The position numbers and the translations under genes were made by a program. Positions 23,019 to 29,394 of a stretch of 29,394 nt of DNA are shown here, piece by piece. The stretch comes from CAZVWW01 sp964631265 (lineage in GTDB: Bacteria > Thermotogota > Thermotogae > MWEM01): NCBI GenBank assembly GCA_964631265.1, contig CAZVWW010000017.1:1-29394 (forward strand). The letters are read 5' to 3'. Below the pieces are notes generated by a model that saw only the letters and a program-made list of their open reading frames with translations, was not told the origin of the DNA and searched no databases. The first letter of the stretch is position 1. The number at the start of each line of letters is the position of its first letter.

Positions 23019-23858
23019 ATGAATATAAAAAGAAAAAAGGTATTGGATACAACGTTTACCGAGATAGGTCTCATCGTCATATCATTTATCATCTTTTCGC
23101 CGCTGTTGCTGGCGTTGACGATGAGTTTGCAGACACCTGAGAGTGTTTTCTCATATCCTCCCAAATTCTTTCCACAGAGTTTTCATTGGGAGAACTATAC
23201 GCAGGCCTTTCGGGCGATTCCTTTTGCGAGATTACTCTTGAATAGTGCGCTTGTTGCAACCTTTATAACGCTGGGAAAGGTTGTGACCGGTGTCCTTGCG
23301 GGGTATGCCTTTGCGAATTTCAAATTTTTCGGAAGGAGCTATATATTCGCCTTTCTGTTTGCAACGCTCTTCCTTCCGGCGGAAACCGTCATGATTGTTC
23401 CGCTTTTCATGGTGATGAAGGAGTTCGGTTGGATCAATACCTACTGGGCTTTGATCATTCCGTTTACGGCGAGTGCCACAAATGCCTTCCTCTTCAGACA
23501 GCATTTCAGGACCATCCCCTCAGAGCTTGAAGATGCCGCCAAAATTGACGGAGCCGGGCCGATGAAGTTTTTCCTGACCATTCTCCTGCCCCTTTCAAAA
23601 TCAATGATCGGCGGTGTTGTCATCATCAATTTCGTCTATTCCTGGAATATGTATCTCTGGCCGATGATCGTCTCAATGGAGGATAAGATGAAAACGGTTC
23701 AGGTGGGGGTCAAGATGCTTATCTCCGGGGAGGGCACAAACAACTGGGGTATCATCATGGCCGGTACATTGATTGCGGTATTACCGACGGTGGTCGTCTT
23801 TTTGGCGCTTCAAAACGTGTTTGTCAAGAGTCTTGTCCGCTCCGGTGTAAAGGGTTAA
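23019..23858 (+). CDS. ugpE: ABC sugar/glycerol-3-phosphate permease, UgpE type
   Basis: The 279-residue partner permease has six hydrophobic segments and the EAA loop SELEDAAKIDGAGPMKFFLTILLPLSKS. The motifs FFPQSFHWENYTQAF near the N-terminus and NFVYSWNMYLWPMIV after the loop are characteristic of UgpE/MalG-type subunits. I chose the ATG at 23019, 8 nt after AGGGG, over an in-frame GTG at 23010 that leaves no room for a ribosome site. It begins 11 nt after ugpA. Confidence 0.92.
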   Translation: MNIKRKKVLDTTFTEIGLIVISFIIFSPLLLALTMSLQTPESVFSYPPKFFPQSFHWENYTQAFRAIPFARLLLNSALVATFITLGKVVTGVLAGYAFANFKFFGRSYIFAFLFATLFLPAETVMIVPLFMVMKEFGWINTYWALIIPFTASATNAFLFRQHFRTIPSELEDAAKIDGAGPMKFFLTILLPLSKSMIGGVVIINFVYSWNMYLWPMIVSMEDKMKTVQVGVKMLISGEGTNNWGIIMAGTLIAVLPTVVVFLALQNVFVKSLVRSGVKG

Positions 23859-23882
23859 TTTTTATATAATTGAGGTTATAAT

Positions 23883-24821
23883 GTGTTTGTTTATCTGATC
23901 CCCGCCCTTTTCTTCGGGTGGTCTCTCGGGGCAAATGATGCCGCCAATATCTTTGGTCCCCCTGTTTCGTCAAAGCTGGTCAAATACAGGACTGCCGTCC
24001 TGCTCTCAGGGCTCTTCATTGTGATTGGCGCCCTTCTGCAGGGTGGAAACGGTATGGAGACGGTGCGTTCTGTTTCAGCTTATTCGTGGGTTTCAGGCAG
24101 CATGTCGGTTCTGGCGGCGGCGATCACCATGACGATCATGACCTTTTTGAAGGTGCCGGTATCATCGTCCCAGGCCATTATCGGGGCTATTATCGGCATG
24201 AATATCTTCGGGAACAATTCAGTCAACTGGTCTGTGTTGTTGAAAGTTGTGGCCGCCTGGGTGGGGACCCCTCTCGGCGGGATGCTGTTCGGGTTTATCT
24301 CGCATAAGAGCTTTTCCCCTCTCTTCAATAAAATTGGCTCGATCGTGATGCAGGAACGGATCATGAAGATTATGGCCCTCATCATTGGCTGTTATGGTTC
24401 ATATGCCCTCGGTGCCAACAATGTGGCGAATATAACAGGTGTTTTTGTCAATCAGATAGGCGTTGAGGCTGCAACACTGATCGGTGGTGTTGCCATTGCC
24501 CTTGGGGTTATCACCTTCAGCAGAAGAGTCATGTTCACGGTCGGGAAGAAGATCACCCCGCTCGATCCCTTTTCCTCTATGATCGCCATTCTCGGCGAAT
24601 CGTTGACCGTCTGGGTGTATGCCCTGATCGGCATTCCGGTTTCGACCTCCCAGGCAGTGGTTGGATCTGTTCTCGGTACAAGCCTGGCCGCCGGACATGG
24701 GTCTATCAGTAAAAAACAGGTCCTCAAGATCGTTATCGCCTGGATCAACACCCCCCTTTCCGCCGGCTTGATTGCTGTCGGCCTTGCACTGTTACTAAAA
24801 CTCTTCGGTATAACCTTCTGA
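23883..24821 (+). CDS. pit: PiT-family inorganic phosphate transporter
   Basis: A 312-residue membrane protein importing inorganic phosphate with H+ or Na+. It shows the duplicated PiT signature: GANDAANIFGPPVSS at 16-30 and GANNVANITGVF at 177-188, each followed by matching SSSQAIIGAIIG and STSQAVVGSVLG segments. It lacks the large central loop of E. coli Pit and is close in size to compact bacterial forms. The start is GTG 23883 with TTGAGG upstream. It lies 24 bp after ugpE in the same direction, so it is probably in the same operon and supports a phosphorus-uptake role. The sulfate-permease reading of this superfamily is a less likely alternative. Confidence 0.92.
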   Translation: MFVYLIPALFFGWSLGANDAANIFGPPVSSKLVKYRTAVLLSGLFIVIGALLQGGNGMETVRSVSAYSWVSGSMSVLAAAITMTIMTFLKVPVSSSQAIIGAIIGMNIFGNNSVNWSVLLKVVAAWVGTPLGGMLFGFISHKSFSPLFNKIGSIVMQERIMKIMALIIGCYGSYALGANNVANITGVFVNQIGVEAATLIGGVAIALGVITFSRRVMFTVGKKITPLDPFSSMIAILGESLTVWVYALIGIPVSTSQAVVGSVLGTSLAAGHGSISKKQVLKIVIAWINTPLSAGLIAVGLALLLKLFGITF

Positions 24822-24833
24822 TATAAGCTCATA

Positions 24834-24842
24834 TGGTATAAT
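24834..24842 (+). promoter_or_regulatory. Extended -10 promoter for the histidine kinase operon
   Basis: TGG then TATAAT at 24837-24842, located 27 nt before the kinase ATG and just after the PiT stop. It matches the TGGTATAAT at 14377. No good -35 is visible. Confidence 0.55.
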
Positions 24843-24868
24843 TAACTATAATAACAGGGAGGTTCTGC

Positions 24869-26368
24869 ATGGAAGAAACGGGCAACTCCATCAATCGATT
24901 TCTAATAACTTTTGCTTCTTTTTCCAGAGAATTGAACACGGCTCGGAATCGTGTGGATATTGCAGGCGCAATCGAAAAGGTTCTCGGTAGATTTTTTAAA
25001 TTGGAAGCATGTCTCAGCGCAGCCTATGACGGGGTTAAATGGGACGTTTTTAAAAAAGACGAAGGATTTCCGTTCGACGAAGAGGAGATGAAGAGTTTTT
25101 ATGATCTGGCGCTGGAAAGAAAATCGCCCAGCTTTTTTCCACTTGAAACAAACGGCTTTTTGGTCATACTTCCTGCCGTTAAGTCCGGAAAACTCCTTTC
25201 GTCCTTTTTTGGATATATTGAAAATGAAGACGATGATGAATTCACACAGGAACTGGAAACGTCCCTCGGCTTTTTTAGTTATTATTCGGGGATTGTTCTG
25301 GAAAATCTCAGACTCTTCGGTGAGGTCAGGGAGAGCGCCCGTCTTCAAGAGGAACTGAGAAAGTATTTTGAAAAGATGCTCAATTCGCTCGATGAGGGGA
25401 TCTGTGTCCTCGATGCCTCGGGGGGCTTTGTTTTTAAGAATCAGAAATTCGATGAACTCGAACTTGAAGAAGAAATTATCGAAGAGATCAAGGCAATCAG
25501 CAGCGAAACACTCGATCAGAGCGCCGGACAGGCCCGGGAAAAAGAATTTAATCAGGGTTTTTTCTCCTTTAATTCAATTGTACTGGCAGGCGGTGGAGAG
25601 ATCCTCGTCCGGCTCGAGGATATCAGTAACACCAAAGAGCTGGAGCGGATGAAGCAGATCGATCAGATGAAGACCGAGTTTATCGCCAACATCTCACATG
25701 AATTGAGAACCCCTCTTTCCGCGATTACAGCCTATTCAGAGACCATAACCGAATCGCTTGAATCACTGGATGCCGAAACGTTGAAGGAATTTATGGGGAC
25801 TATACTCGATCAGAGCAATCATCTTACCTTTCTGCTCGACCAATTACTTGATTTCTCGAGGATGGAGCGAAAGAATCTACAGATAGATAAGAGCCGTTTT
25901 AATATTGTCGCGCTTATTAAGCGGGCGAAGGAGAGCACACGTGAACTTTATGAGAGATTTAACACAAAGATAGAGATTAATGCAGACAATGATGAGATGT
26001 TTGTGGAAGGCGATGAGAAGAGGATCCATCAGGTACTTATCAATCTCATCTCCAATGCCATCAAATACGGTGATAAAGAAGAAGAGGAAAGAAACGTTAT
26101 ACTGACGGTAGCTGAGGTTGAAGATTCTGAAGAGATCAGGATTTCCATCGATGACAACGGAGTCGGGATTGATGAAGAGAACCTTGAGAAGATCTTTGAG
26201 AAGTTTTATCGCATAGACAGCAGTCTCACCTACGAAGTGGAGGGAACGGGTCTGGGACTGGCTATCTGCAGAGAGATACTGCTCGAACACGGAAAAGATA
26301 TTCATGTAACGAGTAAAGTCGGAGAGGGTTCTCATTTCGAATTTAAACTTGACAAAGCGAAGGAATAG
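24869..26368 (+). CDS. Soluble sensor histidine kinase (GAF/PAS-like sensor)
   Basis: A 499-residue protein with no membrane segment. Residues ~10-160 look like a GAF-type sensor domain, ~165-260 like a PAS domain (LNSLDEGICVLDASGGFVFKN ... LVRLEDISN), then the HisKA dimerisation helix with FIANISHELRTPLSAI, where His277 is the phosphorylation site. The ATPase domain shows the N box LINLISNAIKYG (Asn396), G1 DDNGVGI (428-434), F box IFEKFYRID and G2 GTGLGLAI (459-466), all intact. The signal sensed is cytoplasmic and unknown. There is no response regulator next door; the next gene, 5 bp on, is an HDOD protein. GGGAGG precedes the ATG. Confidence 0.93.
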   Translation: MEETGNSINRFLITFASFSRELNTARNRVDIAGAIEKVLGRFFKLEACLSAAYDGVKWDVFKKDEGFPFDEEEMKSFYDLALERKSPSFFPLETNGFLVILPAVKSGKLLSSFFGYIENEDDDEFTQELETSLGFFSYYSGIVLENLRLFGEVRESARLQEELRKYFEKMLNSLDEGICVLDASGGFVFKNQKFDELELEEEIIEEIKAISSETLDQSAGQAREKEFNQGFFSFNSIVLAGGGEILVRLEDISNTKELERMKQIDQMKTEFIANISHELRTPLSAITAYSETITESLESLDAETLKEFMGTILDQSNHLTFLLDQLLDFSRMERKNLQIDKSRFNIVALIKRAKESTRELYERFNTKIEINADNDEMFVEGDEKRIHQVLINLISNAIKYGDKEEEERNVILTVAEVEDSEEIRISIDDNGVGIDEENLEKIFEKFYRIDSSLTYEVEGTGLGLAICREILLEHGKDIHVTSKVGEGSHFEFKLDKAKE

Positions 26369-26373
26369 ATATC

Positions 26374-27228
26374 ATGGAGTTGAAGAAGACCATACAGCAG
26401 ATAGACAGTCTTCCGTCTCCGGATGTTGTTTTACAGAAGATCGTTGATACCGCCAACAATCCCTCTGCCTCCGCCAAGGACCTTAATGAGGTGGCATCAA
26501 AAGACCCGGGGTTTGTGTCAAAGATATTGAAACTGGCCAATTCCGCTTATTACGGGTTACCGAGGAATGTAACGAAACTAACGGATGCCATCATGATACT
26601 CGGGTTTAAGACCGTTCGAAATATGGCGATGAGTATTTTTACCAACAAGGAGTTCTACGACTTCAACTCGGAAGAAGTTGACATATCGGAGTTTTGGAAA
26701 CACTCTGTTGTTGTGGCTATGATAGGCGAAGTGACAGCAGAGATTATCGGGTATTCAAACAAGGAAGAGCTCTTTATGTGCGGACTTTTGCACGACATCG
26801 GGAAAACCATTCAGGGAGTGCTTTATCCCAGGCTTTTCGATGCCATTGTCAAGTTGGCAAGAGCCAAAAAGATCCCTTATATTGAGGCTGAAAAGATCCT
26901 TGATATACCAACCCATGAGCTTTTTGCCGAGATGCTCTTTGAAAAATGGAATTTTCCGGAACTGGTTTTAATAACGGCTTCGAGACATCACAGACCTCAA
27001 ACAATCCGTAATTCTGTTTACGCCGATCCCATCAATATCATCACGTTGTCCACATTTATCGCAGAACGCTTTGAGTTTGGTGATAACGGGTCGGGAAGTC
27101 CCATCAAAGTCCCGAAATTTATCTGGGATGATCTCGGGTTAACCCCGAAGACATTTGATGAGCTGTTGTCAGCCGTTGAAAGCAAATCCGATAAGATTGA
27201 TGAATTTATTAATATACAAGGAGGCTAA
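26374..27228 (+). CDS. HDOD-domain signalling protein
   Basis: A 284-residue HDOD protein. The N-terminal LPSPDVVLQKIVDTANNPSASAKDL and DPGFVSKILKLANSAYYGLPRNVTKLTDAIMILG are standard HDOD features. The segment GLLHDIGKTIQG keeps the HD and GK residues that many HDOD proteins have lost, so residual phosphohydrolase activity is not excluded. HDOD proteins work in signal transduction, often together with kinases or cyclic-di-nucleotide enzymes; its role here is unknown. It starts 5 nt after the kinase, and its last codons carry the ribosome site of the phosphofructokinase gene. Confidence 0.92.
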   Translation: MELKKTIQQIDSLPSPDVVLQKIVDTANNPSASAKDLNEVASKDPGFVSKILKLANSAYYGLPRNVTKLTDAIMILGFKTVRNMAMSIFTNKEFYDFNSEEVDISEFWKHSVVVAMIGEVTAEIIGYSNKEELFMCGLLHDIGKTIQGVLYPRLFDAIVKLARAKKIPYIEAEKILDIPTHELFAEMLFEKWNFPELVLITASRHHRPQTIRNSVYADPINIITLSTFIAERFEFGDNGSGSPIKVPKFIWDDLGLTPKTFDELLSAVESKSDKIDEFINIQGG

Positions 27229-27231
27229 AGA

Positions 27232-28254
27232 ATGAGAGTAGGTATATTAACCGGTGGAGGAGACTGTCCCGGTTTGAATGCAGTTGTCAGAGGGATTGTT
27301 TCCGCCAAAAAGAGTGATATGGAGATATTTGGATTTATGAAAGGCTGGAGAGGACCTCTTGAAGGTGATTATATCCCCCTTAACGCCGATGATGTTGAGG
27401 GCATCCACATACTGGGGGGGACCATCCTCGGAACATCGCGTACGAACCCCTTCAACAGTGAAGAGGATACCAAAAAACTCTTTGACAATCTGAAAAAACT
27501 CAAGATTGATGCCCTGATCGCGATCGGTGGGGATGATACGCTCTCCGTTGCCGCTAAACTTGCGTCATATCATTTTCCGGTTGTCGGTGTTCCAAAGACC
27601 ATTGATAACGATGTCTCCAACACCGATTACACATTCGGGTTCCACACAGCTGTAAACGTCGGGGCGGATGCCATCGACAGACTTCATTCAACCGCAAAGT
27701 CCCATAACCGGGTCTTTTTCGTTGAACTGATGGGCAGAGAGGCCGGCTGGATAGCCCTTGAGGCAGGACTTGCCTCGGGAGCACATCTCGTCTTGATACC
27801 GGAATACCCGATGACGATGAAAGAGATCCTGAGTATTGTCGACAAGCGAATGAAGAGAGGCGGTTATGCCATAATTGCTGTGGCCGAGGGTTTTAAACCG
27901 ACGGAGATCGAAGATGGTATGGACAATGAAAAACCGACGGACGCCTTCGGACATATACAACTCGGCGGGATTGCCCATTATCTGAGCGAGATCGTCAATG
28001 AGAAACGTGATTATGAAACCCGGTCCGTCGTGCTCGGCCATCTCCTGCGGGGGGGAACACCGACAGCATTTGACAGGATACTGGGGACACGCTACGGAGT
28101 CAAGGCAATGGAGCTGATCAAGCATAAGGATTATGGACGGATGGTGGCCTTATCCGGGAACGATATTGTATCGGTTCCCGTTGAATACGGGGTGGCAACA
28201 AAGAAACTCGTCCCGTACGAATACTATAAACTCAGTTCGTTGTTCTTCGGTTAG
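27232..28254 (+). CDS. pfp: 6-phosphofructokinase, predicted pyrophosphate-dependent
   Basis: Phosphofructokinase phosphorylates fructose 6-phosphate at C1. The 340-residue protein has LTGGGDCPGLNAV at 6-18, GGTILGTSRTNPF, the donor-site motif GGDDT at 99-103, the catalytic PKTIDND at 121-127 (Asp125 as base), FVELMGREAGW and the C-terminal LGHLLRGGTPTAFDR. Two positions suggest pyrophosphate rather than ATP as donor: Asp102, where ATP enzymes have Gly (E. coli Gly104), and Lys122, where the E. coli enzyme has Gly124. Some ATP-using actinobacterial enzymes also carry the lysine, so Asp102 carries most weight. A pyrophosphate enzyme would be reversible. GGAGG (27220-27224) inside the HDOD gene serves its ATG. 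Confidence 0.93.
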   Translation: MRVGILTGGGDCPGLNAVVRGIVSAKKSDMEIFGFMKGWRGPLEGDYIPLNADDVEGIHILGGTILGTSRTNPFNSEEDTKKLFDNLKKLKIDALIAIGGDDTLSVAAKLASYHFPVVGVPKTIDNDVSNTDYTFGFHTAVNVGADAIDRLHSTAKSHNRVFFVELMGREAGWIALEAGLASGAHLVLIPEYPMTMKEILSIVDKRMKRGGYAIIAVAEGFKPTEIEDGMDNEKPTDAFGHIQLGGIAHYLSEIVNEKRDYETRSVVLGHLLRGGTPTAFDRILGTRYGVKAMELIKHKDYGRMVALSGNDIVSVPVEYGVATKKLVPYEYYKLSSLFFG

Positions 28255-28303
28255 TCATTAAGAGAATAACGACTGACACCCAATTTTAAAGGATGGTGAT
28301 AGA

Positions 28304-28825
28304 TTGAAAGGTAAACATGCATACGTGAGATGGGCGATTGATGTCATTGAATCATATGTGAAAAACGGGAAGGCTCCGGAAATTCCTGAGGATATCCCGC
28401 ATCAGCTCCTTGAGCTCTCTGCAGGTGTTTTTGTCACGCTGCACGGGCCCAACGGTGAACTCAGAGGGTGTATCGGCACGTTTATGCCGGCAAAGGATAA
28501 TCTGGCACTGGAAATCAGGGATAATGCCATCGCTGCAGCCACAAAAGACCCGCGGTTTAACGCTGTAACGCCGGGAGAGCTGGAGGATATAACCGTCAAT
28601 GTGGATGTCTTAACGTCTCCTGTCGAAGTGGATACGATTGATGAACTGGATCCCCGAAGATACGGCGTCATCGTTCAAAGTGGATTTAAAAGAGGGCTTT
28701 TACTTCCGGATATTGAAGGTGTTGACACGGTTGAACAGCAATTGAATATCGCTAAAAGAAAGGCAAGTATATTCGATGATGAACCCGTAAAGATTTTTAA
28801 ATTTGAAGTTAATAGGTACCGTTGA
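28304..28825 (+). CDS. amrA: AMMECR1-domain protein (AmmeMemoRadiSam system protein A)
   Basis: A 173-residue protein made almost wholly of an AMMECR1 domain, with the hallmark ELRGCIGTFMP at about 57-67, preceded by AGVFVTLHGPNG and followed by FNAVTPGELEDITVNVDVLTSP and the C-terminal GFKRGLLLPDIEGVDTVEQQL. The molecular function is not known; in prokaryotes this domain commonly lies beside a Memo-family protein and a radical SAM enzyme. The start is TTG 28304 with AAGGATGGTGA upstream. The next gene begins 12 nt later with GAGGAGG between. No Memo gene is visible. Confidence 0.9.
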   Translation: MKGKHAYVRWAIDVIESYVKNGKAPEIPEDIPHQLLELSAGVFVTLHGPNGELRGCIGTFMPAKDNLALEIRDNAIAAATKDPRFNAVTPGELEDITVNVDVLTSPVEVDTIDELDPRRYGVIVQSGFKRGLLLPDIEGVDTVEQQLNIAKRKASIFDDEPVKIFKFEVNRYR

Positions 28826-28837
28826 GGAGGAATCAAA

Positions 28838-29394
28838 ATGAGGGAAGCCCTTTTTTACGAAGAAATCGGGGAGGCCGATGATGTTCAATGTCATTTATGT
28901 CCTCATCATTGTATTGTAAAAGAAGGAGATGCCGGGTTATGTAAAGTGAGAAAGAATGAGGGAGGAGTCCTTTATTCTCTGGCTTACGGGAAGATCTCAT
29001 CGCTGGCTAACGATCCGATCGAAAAGAAGCCCCTGTATCATTTTCATCCCGGCACAAAGATATTATCGGTGGGTTCCTGGGGATGTAATTTCACCTGCCC
29101 CTGGTGTCAGAACTGGGAAATCGTGACACAAAAACCGCCTCTGCAGAAGGTGACACCCGACAGACTCATCGATATTGCCATTGACAGAGAGATGGATGGG
29201 ATCGCCTATACGTACAATGAACCGATTGTATCATTCGAATTTGTTCTGGATACCTCCCGTATGTCCAATGCGGACGGTATCTACAATGTGATGGTCACCA
29301 ACGGGTATATTGAGGAGGCCCCCCTCAAACTCTTACTGCAGACCATACAGGCCATGAATATTGATCTGAAAGGTTTTTCGTCATCTTTTTACAA
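28838..29394 (+). CDS. amrS: AmmeMemoRadiSam system radical SAM enzyme (3' end outside window)
   Basis: An ATG at 28838, preceded by GAGGAGG, opens a frame that runs 185 residues to the window edge. The N-terminus has a cysteine cluster (CHLCPHHC, then LCKVRKNEGG) like that of AmrS and PflA-related proteins. The radical SAM cluster motif is in GSWGCNFTCPWCQNWEI (CX3CX2C), and DGIAYTYNEPIVSFEF and VTNGYIEEAPL follow as in the family. Radical SAM enzymes reductively cleave S-adenosylmethionine; the substrate of this branch is unknown. It is coupled to the AMMECR1 gene. Confidence 0.92.
   Translation, partial: MREALFYEEIGEADDVQCHLCPHHCIVKEGDAGLCKVRKNEGGVLYSLAYGKISSLANDPIEKKPLYHFHPGTKILSVGSWGCNFTCPWCQNWEIVTQKPPLQKVTPDRLIDIAIDREMDGIAYTYNEPIVSFEFVLDTSRMSNADGIYNVMVTNGYIEEAPLKLLLQTIQAMNIDLKGFSSSFY

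Noticed and set aside
22402..23052. Long minus-strand ORF opposite ugpA
   Set aside because: Its product is rich in Arg, His and Tyr with no domain pattern, and it lies wholly opposite a clear permease gene; it is a codon-usage shadow.
1..29394. CRISPR arrays, tRNA or rRNA genes, transposases, integrases, phage or toxin-antitoxin genes
   Set aside because: I found no regularly spaced repeats, cloverleaf-like sequences, conserved rRNA stretches or recombinase motifs. The intergenic spaces are mostly too short, and every large ORF is explained by other families.

Overview
This window looks like ordinary chromosome from a free-living, probably anaerobic, diderm (outer-membrane-bearing) bacterium of moderate GC content. 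I cannot name the lineage. The outer-membrane argument rests on an LptA/OstA-like periplasmic repeat protein and on an ABC-transporter binding protein with a signal peptide but no lipobox cysteine. TTG and GTG start codons are frequent, Shine-Dalgarno sites are strong, and the clearest promoters have an extended -10 (TGnTATAAT). A run of exactly 100 N inside a repeated gene suggests a draft or metagenome-derived scaffold. I found no rRNA, tRNA, CRISPR array, insertion sequence or phage gene.

Layout. (1) 1-5294, minus strand, a probable operon read from right to left: an RNase Z-like metallo-beta-lactamase-fold hydrolase, type I glutamine synthetase (glnA), pseudouridine-5'-phosphate glycosidase (psuG), a HIT-family protein and a MATE exporter cut by the window edge. 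(2) 5449-7668, plus strand, divergent from (1) across a 154-bp region with two tandem dyads: a PfkB-family sugar/nucleoside kinase and an SsnA-type amidohydrolase. With psuG these suggest nucleoside or base salvage. (3) 7670-10667, minus strand: rsmE, a YbhN-type membrane protein and an MFS transporter, joined by two 4-nt ATGA overlaps. (4) 10770-14316, plus strand: a DtxR-type metal regulator, YggT, NAD kinase and RecN. (5) 14443-19819, plus strand, an envelope group: a LysM protein that looks like a catalytically dead 5'-nucleotidase, the RseP site-2 protease, the OstA repeat protein with the assembly gap, then phosphoglycerate mutase gpmA and a terminator. (6) 19870-20346, a small Cys-rich protein. 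(7) 20347-20729, a gene-free region rich in dyads, followed by ugpB-ugpA-ugpE (glycerol-3-phosphate-type ABC importer without its ATPase) and a PiT phosphate transporter. (8) 24869-29394: a soluble histidine kinase, an HDOD protein, a phosphofructokinase with pyrophosphate-type active-site residues, and the AMMECR1 and radical-SAM members of the AmmeMemoRadiSam set, the last cut by the window edge.

Together the genes cover nitrogen assimilation, nucleoside salvage, metal-dependent regulation, envelope maintenance, phosphorus acquisition and glycolysis. The most interesting points are the pyrophosphate-type phosphofructokinase signature, the LysM protein built on a degenerate nucleotidase, the OstA array whose period predicts the true size of the assembly gap, the repeated TTTGAA half-sites and long palindrome before ugpB, and the twin dyads before the PfkB kinase. 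I did not find a clearly new multi-gene system.
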